Source of the DNA: Haematobia irritans
Taxonomy: Eukaryota > Arthropoda > Insecta > Diptera > Muscidae
Length of the DNA: 64,000 nt
Reading direction: 5' to 3'
NCBI RefSeq assembly: GCF_050003625.1
Contig: NC_134400.1
Location: forward strand, 53,882,066-53,946,065
Shown here piece after piece: positions 45,103 through 56,610 of this stretch (position 1 is the stretch's first letter; every line of letters starts with the position of its first letter). The position numbers and the translations under genes are program-made. The notes under the pieces are model-generated. The model was given only the letters and a program-made list of their open reading frames with translations. It was not told the origin of the DNA and did no database searches.

Positions 45103-47174
45103 CACACAAAAATTTTTTTTTTGATTTCAATCACGAAAATCGCGGATTCAATCATTTTTTTAATTGAAATGTCTTCAATCACGAAAATGATAGTATCAAT
45201 CACCCATTTTGATTGAAAACCAACACGATTTTCAATTAAAAATTTAATTGACTTTTGTCACGGAATCAATTAATTGTGTGATTGAATCAATTAAAAGCGT
45301 GATTGATTTTTAACATAAAATTCAATCACAGTTTTAATTGAATCAATTAAAATTTTAATTAATTTCGCGACAAAAATCAATCAACTATTTGATTCATTCA
45401 ATTAAATAATTAATTGAAATTGGCTATAAATTTCAATCAAAAAATTTATATATTGCGACCCCAAAATCGTATTTAATTTTATTTGAAATAAAAGAAAATA
45501 TGTGTTTCTTATAAAACATATTTAATATTTTATTATTTTTTGAATTATGCAATAAACAAATAAATTTGGTTCTTGTCATTTGTGGTTTGTTCTAATATAA
45601 CTTACAAATACAATTACATAAATTATATAAATCATTATCTTCCTTATAATAATAACCATGTTAGCATGGTCCTTCTAATATGTAGATGCGCCTAGATTTC
45701 CAATAAATCAGCAGCCTGTAAGCTAAATTAGTTTTTCTGAAAGTAGACAGAATAATTCGAATTTAATTTTGTTAAATTAAAAGTTAATTTTGTTAAACAT
45801 TACCTGCATAGAATATCAAGTTCAATTCTTAGTTCCAGGTTGCAGATTTATAATCTTCTTTTGCAGTTGTAGTCTTTTAGCATAAAAAGGTGTATTAAGG
45901 AGCTCGATAATTTAATTTTAGTAACAATTCCTTTCCAAAATTTCCGCACATTGAAATCGTCTATTAAAATTTGAACCAATCATAGACAAAAATAATGGGA
46001 AAGCAATGTAATATTTGGTATTATATTGACGATACTTTGCAAATTCTAAAAATAGAAATCTAAAAATAGAAAAAATGGGAAATACATATTTTTATTATTT
46101 TCGGATATTTTTCATATTTTTAAATCCAAAAGAAAGAACTTTTTTACCATTACATAATTCAGCTCATTAGTTTATATATCAGATATACTGCTCTCTACTT
46201 GGGTTCAAACTGAAAAAGGCAGGTAAAACAAAAATACAATTTAATGCCAACGCCACTTCGCAACTTCAAGGTGAATCTTCCAACAAACCCATACCGCTCT
46301 TGGTTTTAAGAAAACTAGGAGTGAAAAAAGATCAATACGGTACCCACTTTTTTGTTGCAAACATATTCTTACATATTTGATAAAATGATGGAGTTGATGG
46401 GATTGATTGGTCAATTTCACGAAATAAAATTGGTTACTAAAAGAAATGAATAAAAAATATATTATTTTAGTCCGTTTAATGTAAACAGGCTTCAATGGAA
46501 AACGGTATTCACATTTCACAATTTCTTACCTTCAATAAACGTAGATTGTTTTCCATTTTTACAATACCACAAAACACAAACACAGGTAATTTCAAATGCG
46601 TTCTGTCATATATCTTTTTCAAACCTTTACCACCTGTCCGTTTGTTGTTGCACACTTTATTTATTTCAACCCTTTGCTATGATTTGTTGTTGCGTTCAAA
46701 ATATTTATGCACACATTTTGAATGCAGCAGACAGAATGTCGCCAATCATGTTTTTGAATTTACGCGAAAAACAAAAACCCAACCGTTCGTTACGAGTTAC
46801 TTCCACAGACTGATCTCTCCATCATACATTGTTGAATAAATACCCATTCTCTTGTTCTCTTTTCGCTCTTTCCATTGCTCAAAATTATTCAGTTTCAATC
46901 ACAAAGGTGATTGGATCAATCACATGTGTAATTGGAAACGGAAAAAATTTCAATCACGTTTGTAATTGAAAATTATTTCCGAATTGATTAACAAATTGAT
47001 TGAATCAATTAATATTTTAATTGGAAACGTAACAAATATCAGTCATTTTTTTAATTGGTTTTTATTCGGATTTGATTAAATAATTAATTGAATCAATTAA
47101 CATATTAATTGAATCCGTTTCCAAATTCAATTAACTGTTTAATTGAAAAAATTTTGGTGATAATTTTTTGTGTG
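45103..47174. mobile_element. AATCAATT-family TA element, copy 2
   Basis: Ends CACACAAAAATTTTTT and AATTTTTTGTGTG, with TA at 45101-45102 and 47175-47176. Colinear with 39636-41724, including the subterminal palindrome arrays. Inserted in the transposase between VVDAS and RSGSCHDS codons. Non-coding. Confidence 0.9.
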
Positions 47175-47860
47175 TACTAGCATCCACGACTCTTATTCTC
47201 ATTTGGTAGTCACAGACCTAAATTTAATCGAAATTGTCAATTAAAGCCAATCAAAGTTTAGTATGAATACTTACGAGCATTACATTTGGGCTGAAGTAGC
47301 CCTTTCTGTTGTAGTATAATGCTTCCTGTTCACAAGGCTTTACCATACGAACGTGTGTGCCGTCTATGCAGTCGACTACGCCGGGTATAGCATATTTTTG
47401 AAAGAAATATAACTTTGATGCATTTATTTCTTCAGAACTCATATCCATTTTAATCCACGGTGGACATATGTGATCCTCTATGGCATTTACAACTTTCCAC
47501 AATATTTTACAAAAGGTAGTTCTTCCAATGTTTAGATACATATCATTGGCTATGACTCCTTGAAAAGACCCAACTGACCAAAAAAGACCAAAAACCTTAA
47601 ATAGGCCGCCACTTGAATTGGAGCTGGTATGAACCAATGCCCAAGATATGGAGAAATTGTGTCAAGAATAAGCGAAAATCCTTCCTTATTCAAACGGAAA
47701 AAAGCCACAAAACTAAAAAATTAAAGAAGTTAGCCGAGTAAATGTTATAAAGTCATCTTACCATAAATTTGGAATATCCATTGGATTTGTAACATCGCGC
47801 AATCGGCGCCTTTGAATCCGTATTTCAGAAAATGAGTTTCTTCGTATACCATTAACCAAA

Positions 47861-47935
47861 ACAAGTAAGTAAAGCCGACTATATTATACCCGACTATATT
47901 ATACCCTTCACCATTATGTAGACCAAAATTTGTGT
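47861..47935. mobile_element. mini-me-like 3' end fragment
   Basis: AAACAAGTAAGTAAAGCCGA and two ATATTATACCCGACT-like blocks are the reverse of the mini-me-like end seen at 29890-29943. It sits just upstream of the readable transposase exon. Confidence 0.6.
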
Positions 47936-47941
47936 TACCAC

Positions 47942-48540
47942 CATTAGCGTAGCTAGACAATTTCCCTACGGGGGCTATAGCCCCCCTAGCTAAAAATTAA
48001 CAGACTGAAGTTATAGGTTCAATTAATGTTTTATTTTATAAAAATGAATAAAAAATCAGACTTTAACATAACTAGACAATTAATTTATAATAGAGCAATA
48101 AAAAGTAGTTGCACATTGTTTCCAGCAAAAAAAATAAAAGCACATCTTTCCATTCTAGAAAATTCGATAATTTTTGAAAATATTTAGTCGAGGTCAAACG
48201 TTTCAGACAAATGTTAGAATACATTAAAAATAAAAATTAAGTATATAAAAATTATTTATTTGGGAAAATATCACAAAATTTTTTCATTCACATTGAAAAC
48301 ACGGAATACGTATCACACCTAAAGAAGTGATGCAAATTCAGTGCAACGGCTGTTGAAATGGTGGACATCCTATGACATGCCTATCTTAAATTCATTGCTT
48401 CTGCGCCAATTTTGCACCACTTCCGGATCCAAAAAGAACATTTTCACTACTTTTTTGGCAACGCTGTTTTTGCAGCGTTATTAAGAATTCTTTTATGAAA
48501 TAATAGTTTTAATATCAATTACTATTTTTTAATTAAAAAT
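47942..48540. mobile_element. hAT-like (GGGGGCTATAGCCCCC) element, truncated copy
   Basis: Starts CATTAGCGTAGCTAGACAA and GGGGGCTATAGCCCCCCTAG, the same terminus as the complete element at 50191. Similarity to 53860-54440 follows (CAGCAAAAAA, GAAGTGATGCAAATTCA, CCAAAAAGAACATTTTCAC). No right terminus found. Confidence 0.65.
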
Positions 48541-49004
48541 CAGACAAAATAATAAAGGAGCTTCAGTTATTAAACTAAACATAAGTTTAGGAAATAGTGA
48601 ACATTGTTTGTGAGGTATCAATGGTATAGGTTTGGGGAAAACCGCATTTCCATATTTAAGAACATTAAGGGGTACATGGGAGTTTTATCAGAATCTGAAC
48701 AGAAATGACTGATATTAGGAGCAAAGTTGAACCTACAGAGATAGCATGCTACCAATATTGAGTCCATTATTAAACAAAATTATTATACCCTATACTATAT
48801 TAAGTTATTTATCCAATGTGTGGTTTAGGGCATAAAAAGAGGAAATCGCTCAATTAGAAAATTGCTTATATTCTAACAAGTGTGTTTCCTTAAGTTTTGA
48901 AAGGATTGAATACTTCTTAGTTCGAATGAACTAAAATACTTTTCTATGCTAAGTGTTATTCGTATGTATGATAAGCTTTCTATAATAAAGGAAGTCAGAA
49001 TTAT
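48541..49004. other. Unassigned DNA and a fragment of element G
   Basis: 48867-49000 is the reverse of 50685-50800 inside element G (ACACTTGTTAG, CTAAGAAGTATGCAATCC in reverse). 48780-48860 resembles a mini-me-like end (GTGTGGTTTAGGGCATA). The rest shows nothing. Confidence 0.5.
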
Positions 49005-50338
49005 CATTATACCATTCACCACTACACAGAAAAAAGTGTCTCGTAAATTTAAGAAGATTTTTACAATAATTTATTACAAGAATTTTCCAGATTTTTTCGT
49101 ATCTTCAACGAAAATTAACTACTCGAAAGGAAATTTTACAAATTCTAAGTAGCAATCGTCATGGCCTACAAAATACGATGGAAATTTCCTTAAAAAAATT
49201 CTTAACTGGTAGTATAAAATTCGTTTGTCATGCTATTAAACTACTTGTGAAATGTAAAGTATTTTCTAAATAATAAGTGCCATTTACTATAAGATTTTTT
49301 TGTATGAGAAAATATTTTTTTACGAAAAATGAACTTGAAAGTGGATAGCAATTTCTTACTGACAATTCCTATAGTTAATAATTGTTGGTAAAAAATTACC
49401 CAATGAAATATTTTTAGTTCACATGTAATTAAATTTATAGACATTTTCGTCAAAAATGGTAGATAACATTTCATGAAAATTTTGCAAATTTTAAGTTAAA
49501 CGTTTCATCGTTCATAAACTGGTGTGCCTTTACGAATATTATTCTTATAGTAAATTGTCAGCAGATGCGATGAACTAATGCATAGTACAGAGATCTTTAT
49601 CGGCATAGTGGAATGTGATTAATGTAAAGATGATGTTACATAAGTTTTGTTGTGTATACATGAGCGTGGGGTTGTTTTTATTTTTGTTCATTTAGTGGTT
49701 TGTGTGTGTGTTTGTTATTCGCGGATGGTTTATTTGGCTGGATGAGGTGTTGTTTTCAATAAAGGCACATGTGTTTTTGTTGTTGTAGGAATGTTTTGGC
49801 TTTGCTTGGTTTTGTTTTTTTTTGGAACCAGTTTAATGTTTTTCTTTGTTGTAAAAACAATATTTAATTTCAGAGCAACTCCAGATGGATTCGAACAAAT
49901 TAAAAAAATAGAGAATTGGTAAGTTTTGTTTTAAAAATTGGCTTTATTTCAACTAGAATATTTTGTGACCTTTTTATCATCAAAATTACAGGTTTTTATA
50001 ATACCTTATTTTAGTATTTCTTTAATCAAATTTTTTGGAAACCAATGTAATATTTTTAATGTAAAAACAAATATTTAATTTCAGAATAAACCCTTAAAAA
50101 TTCGGACAAATTTTTAGTACTCCTTTGCTTGTAATTTAATAGTGAATTGGTAAGGATTCTTTAACTTTCTTTTAACCCTGGACAGTCATCCATTAGCGTA
50201 GCTAGACAACTTTCCTAGGGGGGGCTATAGCCCCCCTAGCTAAAACTTTATAGACCGAACTTATAGATTCAACTAATGTTTTATTTCATAAAATTGAATA
50301 AAAAATAGACATCAAAATAACTCGAGAATCAATTTATA

Positions 50339-53300
50339 CACCCAGAAAAAAGTGCCTTCGAAACTAAAGGAAAAAATTTTCATCAATATAGTTTATCCAT
50401 TTTATTTCCATTAAGGTAAATTTTTGTGAAAAATAGTAAAATTTACTCGTTTCAGTAAAAAAATCCTAAACTGTAAGCAGTTAGGAATAGTTCATTAACT
50501 AGAATAAGGCATGGAATTTTACTCATACTATTTTCTTCGCTGGGTATAAGAATTTACTACTGAAAAAGAAAATTTTATTCACCGATAACAAAGCATTCGT
50601 AAAAATAAACAAAAACCGAACTAAAACCAAGTTTCCTCAAAATTAGTAAAATTTCTTATAAAATGATAATTGCGACTTCCTTTATAATAGAAAGTTTTTC
50701 ATACATACGAACAACACTTGGCATAGAAAAATATTTTAGTTCATTCGTACTAAGAAGTATGCAATCCTTTCAAAACTTAAGGAAACACACTTGTTAGAAT
50801 ATAGGAAATTTTCCTAAATTTCTATTGTCTACACTGTTAGAAAAATATGTTTTTCATATGTTCCAATATAAACAAAATGTGTTTCGCGCACAATTTTAAA
50901 ACACAATATATTTAAGTGCAAACATGTAATGTTCCTAAACTAACACTAAATGTTTGGGACATCTATTTTAATATGTTAGAATATATTATGTTTGGGGCAT
51001 AAATGTTTCATAAAAATCATATGTGTGAATGCAAACATACATAAATTTACAAATTTCGACTAAACATACATATGTTGTGATATTTTATCCAAAGCGACAG
51101 AGAGAGTATAGAGAAAGAAATAGAGATGGAAACCGGGAGAGTTGACGAAAGATATCAACATAACACAGCGAAAGAATCAAAAGAGAACAATTTCTGTGAA
51201 ACTGCTTGTATGTTTTTTTGGAAAACTGTTTTATGATAAGGCCAAAAATTTGATATGCTTAAGTCTAAATATTATTTAATTTGAATAAAGAGAATAGACA
51301 TTCGGAACCAAGAGAATAGACATTTGAAAAACAAACAGCATATGTTTTCGCCTTGAGAGCAGCATTTTATGTATGTGTGGACATGTGTTTTGTTTATCAT
51401 TTTGGCATTATAGACACAATTTTTTTCTTGGTTCGTTAAAATAAATCAGGGGTCTTCATAAAAATAACGTAAGGGCACTATACTCTTTTTAGAGTTGGGA
51501 CAGTAAAATGAAATAAGGAGGAAATAGTGAAAAATTACACAGTAAAATGTATAAAAACAAAGTTTAGTTCCTCTTTATTAATAAGTAGTCCACGAGGAGT
51601 TGACGGACACCTTCAAATATAAAAGCGGGCATTAAGTTCGAGTTTTGCAGCTAAAACAATTTAAAAAGTTTATTTTCTTTAAAATTAATTATTAAAGAAA
51701 AATAAAAGGCATTTTAGAGCGATGGTGTTAAATGCTAGTAAAAAACTGTTCACGCCAGTTTTTTGTTACAAAATTGTTATTTTTGCAAAAAAAAAAATAA
51801 TATTTTATCCAAAAATCAGTCAATTTCGTTTATATTAATATATTATTGACTATAAATCTTTAATAACCCACATTTCGAAGTTTCATTATAAAAATTTAAG
51901 TATAAATACAAATGTTATTTTTTGGGCTCAAAATGCTTCCAAACATATAATATGTTCACATAAAACAAACATATTAACGTTTCGGCAGTATTCCATAATA
52001 TATGTGCTTCCTGCAAAATATGTTTGGAACATATGTTAAAGAAACGATTTTTTTTGAGGGTGTACCTGTAATCGATACCTGTCATCGTAATCGATGTGTT
52101 TGCGCGTGGGTGTAATCGATATATTTGCGCGTCGGTTGTTTTTTAGTTGGAATCGCGTTGTTTCGGAGAGATTGTTAAAAAATAATATGGTAAAATAATA
52201 TAATAAATAACAAATAAAATATATAAAATATTTGTTATTTTAAATTAGTGAGAAAAATTTTCTTGTTGTTAATTTTTTTTTTTTTTTTTTTTTTTTTTTT
52301 GTTTTTTTTGGTACGACCTTCTTATTCTTTATTTTTGGTTATTTTTAGATCTGTTCTAAAATGGGCTTTCAAGGTCTCTCAATATGCAAATAAAAAGACT
52401 TTATTTCATATTTACATCCGACGTTTCGTTGGTGATTTCCAACTTCTTCTGGGATGAATTTTTTATTGAAATCTGGCAACCATATTGTAAACAAAAAAAA
52501 AAAAAAAAATATAACATACAATTACTTCTATGTAGCGTATCATAAGCTAAACTCTAAACTTACATTTAGTCTTTTGTCATATTTTTTAAAATTAATTTTA
52601 AATTGTAAAAAGTAACGGCACAGGAACACCACGACATTAAACAAATATTTAAAATTTTGGTTTTTTTTTTAATAAATCTATCAATGTTCGTGATAGTGTA
52701 TAAAGAAAGAAAACACCAGCAGAATAACAACCCTTTCATTTGTCTTCATATTGGAATCTTCAATTATCAGGTAATATTCAGTGACGCTAACCTTTTGCAA
52801 CAAAAATGTTTTATGATTTTTTATATTTGTAGGTATTGAAATTGTAAAAGGAGGACAAAATCGTTAGGCAGCAACTTATTAAAAGTGAAAAGTACAAGAA
52901 GAAGAAAAAGTGCGTTTTACAGTTGATAATATCACACGGAAATTGGAAATAGTGGAATAATAAACTAATATTTCAAAGAGATGCGATGCTGTTGATTCTT
53001 AATAAATATATTCAATATATTAATAAAACATGTCTTTTATTGAAGATAAAATTGCTTATAGAAATAAATAAAATTGTATTTAAAAACGAAGGTAAGCAGT
53101 TCTAATTATGAAGTAAAAGTTTTACCACAAATGTGTAAGATTTGTCGAAATGAATGAAAAAATTTCAATAAAATCATTCCATATATGAATTCAAATTAGT
53201 TAAATTTTTTCATTCTGTAGTATAGTGGTATATAAATATAGGAAAATGTTAACTAATATATGGAATGCATTATTCCTAATTTCTACGAAAATCACATCGT

Positions 53301-53397
53301 TCAAACAAATAAAAATGTCTTTGGCGCTATACGAAGTTCAACTTTCTTCACAATGAGTTCACTTTAACTTAAAGAAGGGGTCATTTTTTTCTGGGTG
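50339..53397. mobile_element. TA element G (CACCCAGAAAAAAGTG)
   Basis: CACCCAGAAAAAAGTGCC and CATTTTTTTCTGGGTG ends, with TA at 50337-50338 and 53398-53399. The empty site AATTTATAATA..AGCAA is seen in the other hAT copy at 48079-48100. Contains element H, a poly-T run (52268-52300) and weak ORFs of 60-69 residues with no recognised motif. Confidence 0.85.
50832..52062. mobile_element. TATGTTTG-related TA MITE H, older and longer
   Basis: CACTGTTAGAAAAATATG and TTTTTTTTGAGGGTG ends, with TA at 50830-50831 and 52063-52064. Subterminal AATATATTATGTTTGGGG and CAAACATATAATATG motifs relate it to the MITE at 4990. Its centre (51080-51860) is different. Confidence 0.65.
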
Positions 53398-53417
53398 TAA
53401 TAAAGCAACTAAAAGTT

Positions 53418-53849
53418 CCCTACGGGAAATTGGTGCAAATTGCCACTGACGGACCTATCACAGAACTGGTACCTGTGCTCCAGTTAGTTGCAATTTTCAC
53501 ATTTAGTGAAATAAAATTATCAGAATAACCTTTTGTTCGACATATTTCAAAAAAAAAAATTTTAATTTCGGGTTCGATTAGGAGTCCAAATTGAAAGAGA
53601 TTTCTAAGAGTTTGTCCGAGACTGATTCCTGTGGACCTGTTTATGGGTTGCTCCTGCTAAATTGTCCCAGGACGTGTCCTTTGGGTTGAGTCCAAGACGC
53701 GTCCTAAAATGTAAGTTTACTCCGTCAATGGCAAACCCATGTTACGGTGGACGGTCCCTTCCATACGTTTTGATCAGAATTGGGACTGGTCCATACACAC
53801 CAGGGACTAGTCCTGTACCAGTTCTGTGGTTGATCCATTTCCCGTAGGG
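53418..53849. mobile_element. Small inverted-repeat element S (CCCTACGGGAAAT)
   Basis: CCCTACGGGAAATTGG and CCATTTCCCGTAGGG face each other 432 bp apart, with a further matched block ACAGAACTGGTAC/GTACCAGTTCTGT. GGACC/GGTCC words recur inside. The target duplication is unclear (AGTT-like). Confidence 0.65.
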
Positions 53850-56120
53850 TAGTTCCACACTTTTCCCAGCAAAAAATTGGGAGTTGTTCTAAAGGCACAA
53901 CTTTAAAAGCACTTCCAAAAATGTCCTCACAAAGAAGTTAACTATTTTACTTCATTTTTTTATATTTTAATGCGTAATTTTTTGTTTTCTTTTTTCAAAT
54001 AGTTTAAAAAAAGGGTAAGAATAAATAAAATGGTACAAATTATTCAAATTTTGCCTCAAAAATGCTAAATCCATTATAGAAAAATCGATAATATTTGAAA
54101 AAACGTTTCAAACAAGCGTTAGAATGTATTAAAAATCATAAAAAAGTATAAAAATTATTTATTTAGGAAAATATCACAAAATTTTTAATTCACATTCAAA
54201 ACACTGAATTCAGATCACACCTTAAGAAGTGATGCAAATTCATGGCAACGGTTGTTGAAACGGTGGACATTCGTTCTATGACAAGTTCATATTACATTCA
54301 TCGCTTCTCCGCCAATTTTGTACCAATTCCAGACCCAAAAAGAACATGTTCACTTCTTTTTTGGCGACGCTTTTTTGCAGCATTATTAAGATATTAATTT
54401 ATGAAAGAATAGTTTTAATATCAATTACTATTTTTTATTCAACTAAATCATAAGTTCAACCACAGCTTTATTTCATAAATATCAGACTTCTACCACAACC
54501 CAAGTAATTCGTTTGTGCATGAAAGTCTTTAGTGGAACTTTGTGCGTTGTACGAGTATATACTTGTTTAATTTTTATAAAAATGTAAAATCGTAAATAGG
54601 TTTTCAAATTCTGGGGGGGCTAAAATTTTTCTGGGGGGGTCTAAGCCCCATCCCCAGAGGCCTTCCTACGCTTATGCAGTCATCCTTATTTTTTGTACAT
54701 TAACGTCATCCTTCGTCATTTTGAATACGGCTCATTTCAAGACGCTATAATTTTCACCGTGAGCGAAAAAGTGAACCAAAATTGAATTTATTTTCTTATT
54801 CAATTTGGTTTTAATTAGTATAAAACAAAAATTGATAAAACGGTCAAAATTTACCATTACCCAATAGACTAAAATGCAGTTTAAATCGAAAATGAAATTA
54901 CGTGTCGCAATTTTGACAAATGATGACTGTCTAGGGTTAACCAGAATATTTGGTTTTTTATGCATATTATTATTTTTTTTTTCATTAGATTTTTTGGAAA
55001 CATATTTAATAATTTTATTTTATGTAAAAAATAAATATTAAATTTCAAAGTAACTCAAATAAATTTGGACAACTTTTTATATTTCCCCTCAGCGTACAAT
55101 TTAATAGAGAATTGGTAAATTTTATATTAAAACTTTGTCTTTCTTTCAACTTTATTTTATTATATCCTTCACATCGATAACAACACAGTTTTATAAGTTT
55201 ATGTAGAATACTTCATTATTTCTCTAATTGTTTCAGGTACAAATTTTATGAGATACGTTTTCCAAAGAAATTCAACTTTCTTACACCATTTGATAAAATG
55301 GCCCAAATATGGTAAGTTACAAGCTAAAATAAAGAATTAAAAAGTTATATTTCATTACATGGTGTTAATTTTTAACAATTCTCATTATTGCTTCCATTTT
55401 TTTCCAGCAAGATATGTGAAAAAATTACCTACGATGAATATAAAAAGGATAAGTCAAAATGTCCAAACATCGAGTTCAAATGAACTACTCTTTGTTCCAC
55501 GTGGTCATAATTGTTAATTCACAAAAGACATTGTATTAAGAACTTTCATCATAAGTTTTTATAATAAAGTACTTTTGCTTAAAGAAAGTTTAATTTTAAT
55601 GTAAGAAAATTTTCATAATAGGAAAACGGTTTGTTGTTCCTTTAATTATTTAATTTCTCTGTACTGTGGAATGATGGATTTAAAAATAGTTTAGTTGTCG
55701 ACATTTTAAAGAGACTGTTAACCAATTTTTATTATCGGGTTTCCCACAAAATAAGCAAGTAAACCATAATAATACTGACTTTTTAACTTGGTAGGGGTAT
55801 ATAAATCTTATGGTGTTGTAAGAATGAACTAAAATACAATGTTATAGATGAACTAAAATTTAAGAGAATTATAAACTAGACAAGTTGAAAAAAATCTTAA
55901 GGGCTAAATCATGGTCAATATTACTACAGTTTAGTTCATTTTGCAATGAAAAAGGGTTCACTGTTTTTTCAGTGTACTGTGGTACAGGGTATAATAAGTT
56001 TGTGCATTTGTAACGCCAAGAAGTAGTAATCATAGACCAACCTTTTAGAGTACGGATTGGCTTAGAATTAAATTCTGAGTTGATTTAGCAACGTCCGTCT
56101 GTCTGTCTGTTCCATAGAGA

Positions 56121-56610
56121 GTACTACAGTTAGTGTGCAAAAAGTTCTTGAGAAATTGTATAAAAAATGTCCAAATAATTACAATATTTTACGCACACAA
56201 CTACATAGTATGTGCATAACGTTTAATAAATAATTTTAAAAGAAGTTGTAGAGTAGATAATTTTTATCATGAAATGCTGTTAGCATTTCATATCATATTT
56301 CGGAATTAAGACGTAAACAAAACGATTCACAAGCATGTTAGCATCAATCAGTCAACGTAACCGGCATAAAAACAGGATTGCTTGCATTAAGTGTTGCAAA
56401 CTTCACACTAGACTACATGGTATTTGTGTTATAGTTTATTATTTCGTTTACAAGGCACCAAAAGCATTTTCCTCCGAGTATGCTTTGTTTTATCTCATTT
56501 ATCCCAATTGAAAATAAAAAAGCGTTTGGAGTTCATTTAATCTCTTTCTCTCTCTCGAGGTTGTCGAGTTGCTAAAAAGTTTATGAAGTTGCTACACGGA
56601 CAAAAAATAT
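56121..56610. other. Unassigned DNA
   Basis: No repeat family, transposase motif or convincing exon seen. An 18-bp near-palindrome ATGAAATGCTGTTAGCATTTCAT lies at about 56269-56291, written here only by position and arms (GAAATGC/GCATTTC). Confidence 0.45.

Larger units (their letters stand above)
44071..47860 (-). pseudogene. PIF/Harbinger transposase gene, split by two insertions
   Basis: Exon 1 ends at 47762 (RRRLRDVTNPMDIPN). Intron 47761-47713. Exon 2 (47712-47275) encodes FRLNKEGFSLILDTI, then after a frameshift near 47575 NIGRTTFCKILW, GVVDCIDGTHVRMVKP (first catalytic D) and YYNRKGYFSPNVML. Intron 47274-47218 (GTAAGT...TTTAG). Exon 3 begins VCDYQMRIRVVDAS and is broken by an AATCAATT element; it resumes at 45102 with SGSCHDS, is broken again by an E-family element, and resumes at 44373 with LLGDSGYG (second D). 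A deletion removes the third acidic residue. The tail ends at 44071. Both insertions leave the frame intact when removed. It would have cut and pasted the element together with its Myb/SANT partner. Inactive. Confidence 0.88.
50191..54676. mobile_element. hAT element with GGGGGCTATAGCCCCC, complete ends
   Basis: CATTAGCGTAGCTAGACAA at the left, CCTTCCTACGCTTATG at the right, with the 8-bp duplication CAGTCATC at 50183-50190 and 54677-54684. G/C runs lie just inside both ends. No transposase ORF. It contains elements G and S and a CCCAGCAAAAAA-type repeat near 53869-54380. Confidence 0.88.
50176..54936. mobile_element. piggyBac-type MITE (267 bp net), TTAA target
   Basis: CCCTGGACAGTCATC and GATGACTGTCTAGGG are inverted ends flanked by TTAA (50172-50175, 54937-54940). 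Without it the host sequence TTCTTTTAACCAGAATATTT matches other cassette-family copies (for example near 768). A hAT element has landed in its left terminal repeat. Non-coding. Confidence 0.85.
49025..55974 (+). mobile_element. Cassette-family element K, interrupted
   Basis: CACAGAAAAAAGTGTCTCG start and TTCACTGTTTTTTCAGTG end, with TA at 49023-49024 and 55975-55976. Cassettes are visible near 49870-49920, 50090-50150, 55050-55115, 55240-55315 and from 55410, with AATAAAG near 55563. Internally it carries a piggyBac-type MITE at a TTAA. Confidence 0.85.
49005..56120. mobile_element. mini-me-like repeat, copy 5, split by a five-element nest
   Basis: 49005-49024 (ATTATACCATTCACCACTA) and 55975 onward (TACTGTGGTACAGGGTATAA) join into the start seen intact at 28564. 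GTCCGTCTGTCTGTCTGTTC at about 56093-56112 is its GTCY tract. The element is truncated soon after. Everything between is inserted DNA. Confidence 0.8.

Noticed and set aside
52248..52457. Hydrophobic poly-Phe membrane protein
   Set aside because: Encoded by a poly-T run inside element G.
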